Assembly (NCBI GenBank): GCA_013397435.1
Contig: VZRG01001579.1
Coordinates: 37,391 to 101,390 of the forward strand
DNA: 64,000 bases
Direction: 5' to 3'
From: Erythrocercus mccallii
Taxonomy: Eukaryota; Chordata; Aves; Passeriformes; Dicruridae
The translations under genes and the position numbers were made by a program. The notes under the pieces were generated by a model, which searched no databases, had not been told where the DNA came from, and saw only the letters and a program-made list of their open reading frames with translations. Positions 48,091 through 59,520 of this stretch are shown here, piece after piece. Each line of letters opens with the position of its first letter. Position 1 is the first letter of the stretch.

Positions 48091-50445
48091 TTTCCTGAGC
48101 AATTCTGAACCTGCTTCACTTCTGGAATCTTCCCTTGGTGCATTTATTTCCCCTTAGAGTTTATGATTGTTTAGAGACTTGGGTTGTCTAAACCATGTGC
48201 TCTGGTGTTGTGGGAATCCCACTTTTGTAAATTTACCTTAATCTGGGTCAGAGAATTTAATTTCCAAGCACCTGTGGCTCTGTGCAGGGCAGGGTGAGTG
48301 CAGTGCTGGAAACCTGCACTCAGTGGGGTTGGCAGTGGGGTTTACTTGGGCTGGTCAGGGAGCATTGCCTGACACTGATCCTCAATTCAGAGGGGAAAAC
48401 AAAACAAAAAAAAAAGAGGAAATCTAACCCTACCTTTGGCAAATTTCTTCAACATTTTCTGTGCTCATGGAAACAAGCAAGGAAGAGCAGAGATCTGAGC
48501 ATCTTTCCATGTAATTCCTGTGGAGCTGCTGGAAGAGAGACAAGTTTCCTGTGCAGAACATGATGGCAACAAAGACTGTGGTCCTTTTGTTTCCGCTCTG
48601 TATTTTTTAGAACTCTAAAGAAAAAGAAATCCATGAAATTTGAATAGTCCACCATATCCAAGCCTTTTCCATGCATTATTTATTGTCCCAGTCCTCAGCT
48701 GGAGTAAATAAGCCTGCTCACACTGATGCTGACTGTGGGTTTGCTCAGTTGCATCCTCATCTGGGCAGTGGAGCCATGCTTTCATAATAAAGAAGCATTT
48801 CTCTTTTTCTTCCTTCCTTTCTCGCTTCCTGTTGGAGCATTAAAATCATTCAGTGTAAGCAAACTATCCCCAGGATATCCAAGAATTCAGTTGTTATGTC
48901 TTCTTCTGTTGCTATTTACATTTGCTGTAAATAGCCTTTTGCATTAATAAAGGAAGGCTCACAGTTCTGGGAAACATTCACTAGAAACTTATTTCTGATT
49001 CTCCCAAATTTCTAGAATTACATTGCCTTATGAGAGACAGCTACTTAAATATTCTTTCCTTTTCAATAGGATTTTCAGCAATTTAAAAAAAAAATCTAAT
49101 GCTGTTTATATTTTATTCACAGAGGCTAATATTCATATTAGATCTCTTTTATGTTCAAATACTTCAGGGGATAAGGCAGCACTAAGATTTGAACTAGAGA
49201 ACTAGATTTGGAATATAAAAATGCACCTCTTATTATGAAGTGATTGCTAGGAGAGCACTGGAAGGAAACCCAAATTACAATTTTTAGTTTTCTGTGTTCC
49301 AAAATAGCCTTACTCCACTGTTTTTTATATGAACATGAAATGTTGCTTCTGGGCTCCTCACTTGTATTCCGTGTTTCAGGTCAATGCCTTTTGAAGCAGA
49401 TGGAGCAGTAATTCATGAAAAATAGTGTTTAGGAAAGAAAAGGTAAGTCAATTTTACAGACCCTGTAGTGTCTATAAATGTCTGACTCGCACTGGATTGG
49501 GAAGGGATCAGAGTTGGTCCACAGCTGTCTAATGTACTTATGGGGAAAAGGGGCAATACCACAGCTGCCAGATCTGACTCGACATCCCTCCTCTGTGCAG
49601 TTCCTGATTTTTCCCCCATTTAATGGATCAAATATTTGTTAATCCAATGAAATATCTTGGTTTTAACAACATTTCATGGGCTCTTCCCACCATTTAGCCC
49701 TTGATTAAAATCCTGTGAGCTGCTGAAGGGTGCATTCCAAGGAAGAGCAATCACAAGGGAGAGGGGCAGAGCGGTCCCAGCACCCACGGACGGTGCTTTC
49801 TGAGGGTGTCTCTGAATGCTCACAGCTTCTGACAGCTGGAGAGAAACAGAAATGCCTGAACTCCACCTGTCCTGTCCATACAGGTGGAATTCCAGGTGCT
49901 AAAGAGCCTCCATATTAGATTACCACAAATGCCTGAAACAACAGGTGACTGAAAGTCATTTATAAGAAGAAGGTTTGTCTTTTGCAATTCCTGACGAAAA
50001 ATTTAGTATGAGCAACTCCTTGGTGTGAAATTTAATTCCCTCACTTCTACCCAGTTTGCTCCCAGCATAAAAGTGTTGGAGAGCTTTCCATAAGCATTTG
50101 GAGTAGTGCTTGTCCTCCATTAAATCTGCTGCTATTTCTTTATCTTCCTTTTAAATAGCTCTTCATGGTAAAGGTCTATGAACAGAAGTGTAGCAAAACT
50201 TCAGAAAAAATATTGCTTTAATTAGTATATGTTATTTATTTCTTCGTGAAATGACTTGGAATCTGAAGCATGGACATGCAGAACTTTTTGGGACAGATGT
50301 GCTGCCACACAGCAGATGTGGCACACTCCAGAGGATAGAGTTGTAAGGGACAAATTATGACTGCAGCATTCTCTGTCTTCTGTGGGAAGTCTGGGTAGGA
50401 GAGGTACCTCAAGGAGGAGTTTTAGGGAAGCTCCACAGGTAAATT
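48091..50445. other. Non-coding stretch
   Basis: No gene or known repeat recognised. Frames are under 95 codons. Confidence 0.55.
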
Positions 50446-50686
50446 ATCCCTTCCCTTCCCTTCCCTTCCCTTCCCTTCCCTTCCCTTCCCNNNNNNNNNN
50501 NNNNNNNNNNNNNNNNNNNNNNNNNNNNNNNNNNNNNNNNNNNNNNNNNNNNNNNNNNNNNNNNNNNNNNNNNNNNNNNNNNNNNNNNNNNNNNNNNNNN
50601 NNNNNNNNNNNNNNNNNNNNNNNNNNNNNNNNNNNNTCCCTTCCCTTCCCTTCCCTTCCCTTCCCTTCCCTTCCCTTCCCTTCCCC
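50446..50686. repeat. Pentanucleotide microsatellite (TTCCC)n containing an assembly gap
   Basis: Perfect TTCCC units flank a run of N on both sides (units to 50490 on the left, from 50637 on the right). The N run plus the partial unit TCCC that follows equals 150 bases, exactly 30 units. The repeat is therefore in phase across the gap, and the tract from 50451 to 50685 equals 47 units if the gap length is real. Confidence 0.96.
50491..50636. other. Run of 146 undetermined bases (N)
   Basis: An unresolved or masked stretch inside the (TTCCC)n tract. Sequence content is unknown; the surroundings suggest that it is more of the same repeat. Confidence 0.99.
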
Positions 50687-53140
50687 TCCTGAGCTCTCAC
50701 AGGGACAACATGTGGGAAAGTTTTGTTAGCAGACTTGAAAAACCTGCTTGCAATTCCTGCCTGCATCCTCCCATCCAGAGAATAATTTGACTCCCTGGCT
50801 ATCTTCCAAGCCAATAAGGCTGACCAAATTATTTTGAACATGCAGATGGCAACAAAAGGGCACCAGGTGCTGTTTTATTGTAATAAAGATGTGCAAACCT
50901 TTGCATCACACCAGGTTATTTATCCACATGAATCATCAGGATGCTCAGCTTCCTCCCCTGCTTTAGTAAATGTTGAATAAGAGGCATCAGCTGTTTCCAG
51001 AGTGTGCCCTTCTGTATGTGCCACAGATATTTTGCTTTGGGCTTCTCTTCCCCACTCTGACCCACAGAGGCTTTCGGGGGATCTTCTCTTTGATTTAAAT
51101 GATTACTGAGCGATTGGAAGCCCAGATGTTCAGTGCCTTAATTGCTGAGTGTTAGCCCATAAAAGAGAGTAGGCTGTGAGTATCTGAAGGGAGGATTTTA
51201 CGGCATATAAATGTTACTTGGTACATTAAGTGACATTATTTACATCCAATTTCGCTCTCTAAGGTGGCAACCTGAGGCAGTCACTTGCCATGATGGAAAA
51301 CCAGCATTTGCTCTCCCATGTATCCTGGGTCTGACTCACAACATAGGGAGACAAACCAGGCAGACATAGAAGGAGAGCAGGACAATATTGGTCACCAGGT
51401 AGGAGTACCCTGCTACCCCAGCAGATCTCTGACTGCCAAGTTTTCTGTAGGATTAAGGCAATGGCTCTGCTGTGTTGTCTCTAGGAAAGACTTAAAAGTC
51501 AACAGTAAAATCACAAAATTGGCTCTTGCAGCCCTCAAACAAGATCAGGATTCGGTGAGATCACAAGAAGGAAATTTCCATTTCTTTCAATTGTCACGCT
51601 GATGTATGAGAAAGAACTTGAGCACTTGACATTGATTCAATATCACTCAACTCTGCAGTAACTGGAATTTCTTTCTGTAAGAGAGGAAATTAAACTGCTG
51701 CCTTCCATGGTTTAAAAATGGAGGTGAGGGCTTTCTAAGCAGGGCAGACATGGTGAGGGACAGAACAGCTCATAAACTGTTTAATATGCAGGTAAAACTT
51801 ACATCTGCCTCCTTTGATCCCTGCTCAAGTGTCTGAATCCTGCAGGAATCAAATACAAACTGATTTTCTTTTTTTTGTAAATTCCTGTCATCTTTTGGCA
51901 ACCTGAACTGGCATTAACCATTGTAGGCCGTGATTAAGCTCTTCACAGTAAAAGAAGTGGCCTTCCACTAGGAAATGTAAATTTGCCACTACCAGAAATA
52001 AAACGATACCGTCAGGAAAACCCATCTGTGGTGGACAGGGCGGTGCAATCCAGCCCTCTGCAATATCTTTGTCATTGCAGCTGGTGGTTTATACTGTTAG
52101 TGCACGCTATGCTTTTCTGAGCATGTCAGTGCTTGTGCAAGTTTCGTCTGGTTTTCTTCAGAATCATGTAGTGAGAGTACAGAGCACCTGCAGACACCAT
52201 CAGCTGTGGTCCTCCAGCCTGTCTTTGCCAGGGAACACACTGCTGCTGCTAAAAGGGTTTATTAAGGTGGCAGTGACACAGAGTGAGGCCATGGGGAAAG
52301 CTGAGGGCAGAGCTTCTCCTTTGGAAGGGGCTGGGAAAGGTTAATTAATGGCTGGAGTATTCCTTACAAACACATCAAACCGTGTGTGAAACCCAGCCCA
52401 AACTGCAGTGATGGTTTTGACTCCTGAGATTGGAGAGTTTCTGACTCCCATGTGAAGCAGCCAACCTGTTCTCAGTCCAGCACTGCCATAATCACTGCCA
52501 TTGTTTTTTCCCCATGGAAAGGAACGCTGGGGGAGGATCCATTGCCAGTCACAGCACGTTGCTCTCACTGATTGGAAAGCAGTCACACACCACCAAGCAT
52601 TTATTCTGTTTACTGAGATGTAACACCAAGGAACAGCAATTCACACCTGCAGTGAAGTTGTTATACTTCCCATTTCTTTTCTTTATTCTATTTTTATCCT
52701 TCTTCTTTTTTCCTGTTTCATTTTTTTGTCTTTTTTTTTTTCTTTATAATCTTCTCTGCCTCTCCTTCCCTCCCTGCTATGATGGGTGTCAGTGTCAGCC
52801 CTGACACTTCTTTTAAACCTGAAATAAAGGATAAATGGTCAGTGGCACTTTCTCAGCTCTCCAAGGGGCATTACCCTGGCTGGACCTGATGAATTTTCTG
52901 TTGGATAATCAGTTTAAATGTCTCTGGCATATAGATGAAGTATATATACAAATGTATGTGTATATATTCATATGTATAGTTCAGACCAAATCACATCACG
53001 AGCTGTGACTTTTAAAGAGGAGAGCTCCTTTCTTATCCATGAGCTGTTATGTAATATCAGGGTATCTTCCAGAATCAAACCTGTGAGTGGAGTCCAGTCA
53101 ATAGCATGAATTAATCCTTCTCTCTGAGTCACTCGTTCAG
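50687..53140. other. Non-coding stretch
   Basis: No gene recognised. A pyrimidine-rich, mostly T, stretch lies at about 52668-52775. A TA/TG-rich microsatellite-like stretch lies at about 52940-52980. Confidence 0.55.
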
Positions 53141-53221
53141 TCAGAGAATCATCAAATCACACAATATTTAACACTGGTTTTGAAAAATACCTGTTCCAGT
53201 CAAGACCAACCACAGCCTGAA
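53141..53221 (-). mobile_element. Short degraded CR1 LINE tail, minus strand
   Basis: The plus strand resembles the complement of the extreme 3' end of CR1. There are repeated AATCA-type terminal units at 53147-53165, then a 'ggttttgaaaaatacct' segment, then 'caagaccaaccacagcctga'. Only about 80 bp survive and divergence is high, so the call is moderate. Confidence 0.5.
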
Positions 53222-53245
53222 AGCACTGAGGTTTTTTAGTAATCC

Positions 53246-53296
<51 letters not shown>
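53246..53296. repeat. Tetranucleotide microsatellite (AAAG)n
   Basis: About 12-13 perfect AAAG units with a polypurine plus strand. It begins 25 bp after the degraded CR1 tail. Confidence 0.97.
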
Positions 53297-56200
53297 CAGG
53301 CAGGTGAAATAACTCTAAGGCATCAGCAGCTTCTGTGTGAGCATTCCACGACTGTTTTACCTTTGCTTGTAAGGGCCATAACCTCAATAAATAAATAGAG
53401 GACAGAAACATCCCACTTGCTCAATACTTATCGCAGAACAACCCCAGAGTTTTTAGATTACTGTTCTTACCTCTCCAAACATGAAACTTACCAATATAAT
53501 GTCTCTCACAGGGACAGGTGGGCACAGAAATGGAATTGCTAAAAAGATTTAAAGGTGGAAAGCAATGGAAACCTGGGTGGTAAGAAAATATTCCATTTGA
53601 ATTGGTCTCAAGTGTTAAATAATGGATGTGTGTGTATGTAGACTATTCAAATGTTTTTGATTTCTTATGCTGAAGATTAAAATTTCCATTAGTATTCCAC
53701 CTCTTCAGTTTTGCCTGGGGACTCCTAATTATATTTTTGAAATTGCAACAACAACAACAAAAACTTTAAAAAAAGAAACAACCAGACAACACAATAAAGA
53801 GCTTTTTACCCTTTTCTTCTCCCCCGCAACCAATGTTTAGCTCTCTGTACAGCCCTTGACTGCAGACTCACCTGCCTTAGTTCCTGCATCTCCCCTTCAT
53901 TTTTACTGCTGAGCTCAAGGTGGTTCTAAGCAGTTCCACCAAAACTGGCGTCCTGAAATGCTGCTGAGGAAGCCTCAGGACCAAAACAACAGAGATTATC
54001 TTGGATTTCATCTAAACTTCCATAAAGTCCCACGCTCAGTTAAGAGAGGATTATCTAACTAATGACCAGGTTCTACTCCATAAACCAAGGCACTCAATTG
54101 CTTTTGAGAAAATGTTATTGATATTTCACTTCTAATGTTTTCTGCAGGTGAGGCCGTTTGAAATCCGGTTTGATGCAGTTGTTAATGTGCCTGGGCAGTG
54201 TAGGAAGGTGGGAACGTGCTGGCAGGGCCCAAGACTCAAGGTCTGTTCTGTTTTCAGAGCAGTTTTCTGGTGACAGCAAAAGCCCTGCTGGGAGGGAGGC
54301 CTTGCAGGCTGCTCTTGTGCTGACACTGAGCAGTTGCATGGATATTCCAAAAATGATTACTCCTTTTTGTGTGCTTAATGGAGAATTTGGTCTAAAACCT
54401 TAAAGCGTAAGGGTGAAGCTTTTTCAGTCTGAGTCTACTAAATGTGGGCCATGGGCCCCAGCTCCAGAGTGAGTCTGGGGACCAGTGAACCCCAGTTAAA
54501 GGCACCTTCCTCCCACTGCAGTGACTGCCCAGTGCTGAGGAGGCTGAGACAGCTGTTACAGCTGCATGGCACTTGCCAGCAGCAAAAATATACATAAATG
54601 TAGTGGACATAAATGTAGACCTCAAAGCACTACTGAACTTTCTTTATAGGTTCTTCCTGCAACCTTAATTGCAGTAAATTTTGAACTGAAAGCATCTTCC
54701 AAGGGTCTGCCTCTGCTTCCCTCACATGAGCTTTAAATTATGTTCTTATAATTAAGCTATAAATTTTAAAGCTATTTCAACTACACTTTTTAACATGCCA
54801 CAGGTTATCCACTTGTTGTAGCTGGGGTTTGATGGTCGTAGATCATTTTCTCTGCTGTGCTGCATGACAAAAAGCTGCTCCCAGGGCAGGAAAACATTTC
54901 TGGGCAAATGGCATCTCTGGGTCTCTCCACAGGAGGGTACAAAGAATGTTTCTGATCTATGTGTTCCCCCCAAACAAAAAAAAAGTTTTAATAGTGAAGT
55001 GACAGAGTATCAGTGTCATCTGAAAAATGTTGTTTTCTGAGATTATTGGTAGGATAACATCAATAATAAACTGTGGTGGTGATGTTGGCCACCCTAATGC
55101 CACATTGAGCTGGTATTACAGGCGTTACTATAGGAGTTTCCAGCTGCAATATTAACAGTTTTAGGGGTTTTCTACTGTAGGAATTAATGATCATTCACCA
55201 ACACATAAATAATTACTCTGTTAGGAAAACAGGGAACCTTTAGCAGATATGTAGGAAATAAGATGCAAAACTGCCAGCTAAATAATGAAATAATGTATTT
55301 AAAAATATGAAGTTGTTTTGAAGTAAATATCCCTGGCTATAATGGAGATTACCTGGATTTTTGCTTTATCAAAAGTAGGTAAATTTTTTAGTCAAAATAT
55401 ACAGAAATTACCCTCTGCCTTTATAATCCTGTGCTGTGGTTTTGCACTGGTTTAGTTAATGTCCATGCCTGGGTTTTCTGGGTCAGAAAAGCATGACTGT
55501 TTAATATGCTTTGATTGCTCTGATTTTCTTTTAGTTAGAGAAACTGATGTGTTGCATAATTGAAGTTTTCTTTTGCTTTTACCATTGTCTTTCCTTATTA
55601 TAAATAAGGTTACAAAATGTTCTTTGAATGGGAGCTGTTTAGGTTTGATGGAGTTGGGCCAGTGCAGTGGCACAGAGCAGGAGTGTGGGATTCCAGTCCT
55701 TGTGGGATCGATGGGGACACCTGTGACAGATCATCTCCAGTTCCAGCATTACAGACAACTCCAGTCATTTGCTGTTATGAATATCTCAGGAGAGTCCCTG
55801 TGTGCTCTGCTGAATTAAATACCTTGAGCTAAGCAAACACAGGGAGACAGCCCTGACTTAAAACTTAATTCAGCTCTGAACCTGTGCACTGGGGTCTCCT
55901 GCTTCATTTCACTGGAGTGTGTTTGTGTTTAATATTTGTTGGAAAGGATTGCACAGTGTGTTCAGTATTTCTTTCTCCTGGTTTTCATGCACAGAAGCCT
56001 CTGTGTGTGTTTTAATTCTAACCCACAGTCAGACGTCATGGAAGCCAACTCAGCATAAAATCCTTGGGATTCCTGAGCTTTGCTGGGGCAAAATATGTTC
56101 AAACCATGGCACAGCCAACCTTCCACCAGAGAAAGAATTAAATTAACAGTTTTTAATATTATGACATTTGGACCACTTCTTAGAAATGTGTAAAAAACAA

Positions 56201-56999
56201 AGCATAACACTCCAGAGGAAGCAATAATTTCTGTTTGTGAGAGCACACATATTGCCCTGATTGACTCAGGGTTACAGACACACACTGGAAACAGGAAACT
56301 TGTTCACAATATTTCCTTGGCACATTCAGCTCCTTCCAGCCTGTTCCCTTCCCTTTACAGCAGCATAGAGTAAACAGGCTCAGCTTTTTTGATTTTTAAT
56401 TTGCCTTGCGTGAAGGACATTTTCTCAGTCAGCCTTGTTTGGTAGAATTCATCTTTTCCTCCAGATTCCACAGGCACCTCATAGAGCCCAGACATTGTAA
56501 AGGACCCAGAAAGTTCCCATTAAAATCATGGATGTTCCCAGGTTTTCCTTGAGAATTAATGGCTTCCAACAGCAAAGGAGTACTGATATCTGTCTGTTGA
56601 GAGCCCTATTTCCAGGATGTCTCTGCTGCAGGAACACTGACACCCATCCTTGGTCTCACCAGGGATGCTTATGCCATGTCCTTTGATCCTTCACTGTTTC
56701 TCCTCACTTCTGGTTATATTCTTCTCTAAAGATAAGTCCAATGGTTGTTGGATTGTTGGGTTGTTGCCCCAAACTACTTAACTCAGTATCCAGTTGACTG
56801 GTGGTATTATCTGATTTTCTTTAAGAACTTCTCACATTGTCACCTTGATTGTAAGGACTTCACCTCCCTCCTCTGGCGACTCCAAAGCTCTGCTGGATGG
56901 GCATATTTACCAAAAAGTCAGGCTCTGAGGGAGAAGAGAGGGCGTTTCATCATTCACCATTTAACAACTTTGGTACCAATACAAATGTGATTCCATGAA
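53297..56999. other. Non-coding stretch
   Basis: No gene recognised. A small (CAA)n tract lies near 53747-53761. Frames are at most about 107 codons (55962-56285, minus), without motifs. Confidence 0.55.
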
Positions 57000-57520
57000 A
57001 CACTCCAAATCCCACGATGTTGCAGGGGCTGCTGCTTCAGGCTGGATTACACACCTGGAAGAGATCTGGAGATCTTTATTTGTCCCCAGGTAAAATCTGT
57101 GTTGCTGTCAAATGTGTAAACACAGGAGTGAACCCTCCTGCACAGGCAGTCTCTGTCCTAATCCCAAGGCTGGCTGTGGGGTGGTGGGAGCAGTTCCTTT
57201 TCCAAGCAATGCCTGAGGCTCCTGGAAGCAGCTGTTGTCCATGTTCCATGTGGCTCCTGGGCCAAAGCAGTGCCAGAGCCAAGCCCAGACACTCCCTGGC
57301 ACTGGAGGGTGCTCCCGTGGGGCTGGGGGCTGCTCCCTGCTTTGGGCTGCTGGGGCTGAGCCCGGGGGCTGCTGCCAGGGGCAGGTGCAGCCCTGGCCGT
57401 GCCCTCCCAGCAGGGCACGGGTGCTGTCCCCTCCCGGGGCCAGGCCCTGCAGGGCAAACACACTGTCACTGCTGCGGGTGACATCCCTGCAGTGGCACAA
57501 ATGCCTCTTCTTGCAGGTTT
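57000..57520. other. GC-rich patch with overlapping frames, no gene accepted
   Basis: The core at 57280-57480 is strongly GC-rich with G-runs and short inverted repeats, and it carries scattered CpGs. Frames of 154 (plus), 130 and 151 (minus) codons coexist, which points to composition and not coding. A small CpG-containing regulatory patch or a decayed GC-rich repeat are possible alternatives. Confidence 0.4.
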
Positions 57521-57699
57521 AGTCCTCGCTGCCTGCTCATTATCAGCCTGCATTGTATTCCTGTCTTCAGTGAATATGAGTAGCATAGTTTCTAATCTGT
57601 GTGTTTGGAGCAAGAAATATTAATTTGAGCCTCGCTGTAAGCTTACAGTATTTTAAATTCCTTCCAAGCTACATTTGGCCTCGACTGCACAATGTATTT

Positions 57700-58460
57700 A
57701 CTGAGGCAAAAACAAGAGGATGATAATTGTCACTGAAGCACACCTGCAATAATGGCTCACAGCATTTAATTTTTCCCTTGGTTTCCTAGTAGACTTTGTT
57801 TTGACACCTGCAAACAACCTTTTCCAAATCAAAGCGAGCTTTTTCTCTCCATGTCATGCTGCCACCCAAGTCGAGCTGACAAAGTCCAACCAGGAAACAG
57901 AGCAATTATAAACACAGTTTCCTCTGGTGCTTGTGCTGTTTTTAGCTTTGCTGCTCTCCCAAGAAGAAACTTATGCCTAATGTTTCCAGCTTAGCATGCA
58001 AAATTAATAAAATCTGACAATTACACTGAACAACGTACAATGCAAGTTAAGGGATCCTTTCTGATGTGATTGAACTTGAAGATATTAAATTGGCTCCTTC
58101 TTCTTACACTATTTTCTGGTTTAGCACAAAGATCATAAAATGTGTATCTGGAGTGATAAACGATAATTGGCTCTAGGCAGCCTTTTCTCACAGAGACAAA
58201 GGAACAGTTGTTATTGCTGTACTCCTTTCAATAAATACACTTGTAAGCTGCAGCTCAGCTGGGCTGCCCTGGGAAGAGGCAGCCTTCCGCGAGGAACATA
58301 AAAGAGATCAAATTTATAAGTGGGCATGTAGGCTGAGGAGAAGGGTATTTTATATATTAAGGACATATAAAGAGTGTTGTCTGCGCTCACACAGTGCCAA
58401 GAATATCGTACCAGGAGAAATGCAGTCTGAAATTAATCCTGTAGCATGCCAGAGAAAACC
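57700..58460. other. Candidate conserved non-coding regulatory block
   Basis: The block has no simple repeat and no significant frame. It contains a cluster of homeodomain-type cores (AATTAAT near 58002), a GATAAACGATAATTGG string at 58155-58170, and a TCF/LEF-type AGATCAAA at 58305-58312. Several isolated CpGs (for example 58288-58291) persist in AT-rich DNA. Such a mix is often seen in developmental enhancers. This is pattern-based inference only. Confidence 0.28.
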
Positions 58461-59139
58461 ATGGGTTTAGCATAGATGGAAATCAGGTCCTGTTTCAGTC
58501 TATAGAGGGTGTGGGAATTGATTTCTTATTCCTATAAGATTGTCTGATGCTACTTGGGCTCACTTTTGAATTTCAAATCTTAGAACACAATATTTCCATT
58601 TGTTCCCTTACTTTCCATTTGTCTTCATGGGAAGGATTTACTTCATTTTTAATATATTGATCATTAAACCTCATCAGCCAACTTCCTTGTCTGCTTCTTG
58701 AAGTGTCTTGTGTGTCTGACAGTGACATTCTCCAGGATGATGGATAGCACTAGAGTGAAATGCTTAATTTAAGGACAAATGTCTTTCTTTATTGTGTTGC
58801 TTTCCTTTGTATAACCAAGAATAAAAACAATCAGTTGTTCCTTAAATTAGATTTGTTGCTTGTATTTTTTGGTGTGTGTTCTTGTTTACTTCATGACATA
58901 GAGTAAAATATTTCAGTGCTACTGCAAACAGAATTGCAACCATTATCTAGAGCTTCTGGGACATATTCCATCATTTCTAGATGATCCAATTTGATGCAGC
59001 ATGGTTTAGATTACACCAGACTCTGAAATGGGTCTGGGATCACTCACCATGCTGTTTGGAGTTCTCATATTTCCAGATAATTTATCATTCTCACCAGTAA
59101 GTGGGAAGGAAGAGGAAGATATGGGATATAATTTTTTAC
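58461..59139. other. Non-coding stretch
   Basis: Nothing recognisable beyond AT-rich unique-looking sequence. Confidence 0.55.
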
Positions 59140-59520
59140 AAGGTGTTTTCCATAGAGATCGAAATATTGCAAAATTATATCAACCGTCCATTATTTCAAT
59201 TAACTAATTTTGCTCACGGCTTGTCTTGCAGCAGGAGCTAAAAGCAGGAATGAATTGCCTTTAAGAAATTGCTGTATCATTCGTTTGGAAAAGCAGGGCT
59301 TGCTCCAAAGGGTCTCCAGCTGACAGCCTGATTTAGTGACTAAATACCTGTTTGAACAGAGGCTCCACGAGGCTGCAGAAGAACCTTTGGAATATCTTTT
59401 AAGATTGACTGGGAGTCATAATGAAGCCAAGGTCCCCTGCCCTTGGCCTGTGCTTCTATTGACTCCAGCAGTCATTAATGAGCCCCACGCTGACGAGCAC
59501 TGGCAGCCACCGCAGTGTTG
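59140..59520. other. Candidate conserved non-coding block
   Basis: Non-repetitive sequence with homeodomain-type TAAT cores (ATTAACTAATTTTG near 59201) and several retained CpGs (for example near 59217 and 59281). A frame of only 62 codons overlaps its end. Its function is unknown, and conservation has to be tested by alignment. Confidence 0.22.

Noticed and set aside
50382..50841. Frames of 115 and 139 codons around the N run
   Set aside because: They consist of the (TTCCC)n repeat and undetermined codons.
57017..57613. Frames of 154, 130 and 151 codons
   Set aside because: They overlap on opposite strands in a strongly GC-rich patch where stops are rare. The products are low-complexity Gly/Pro/Ala-rich with no motif.
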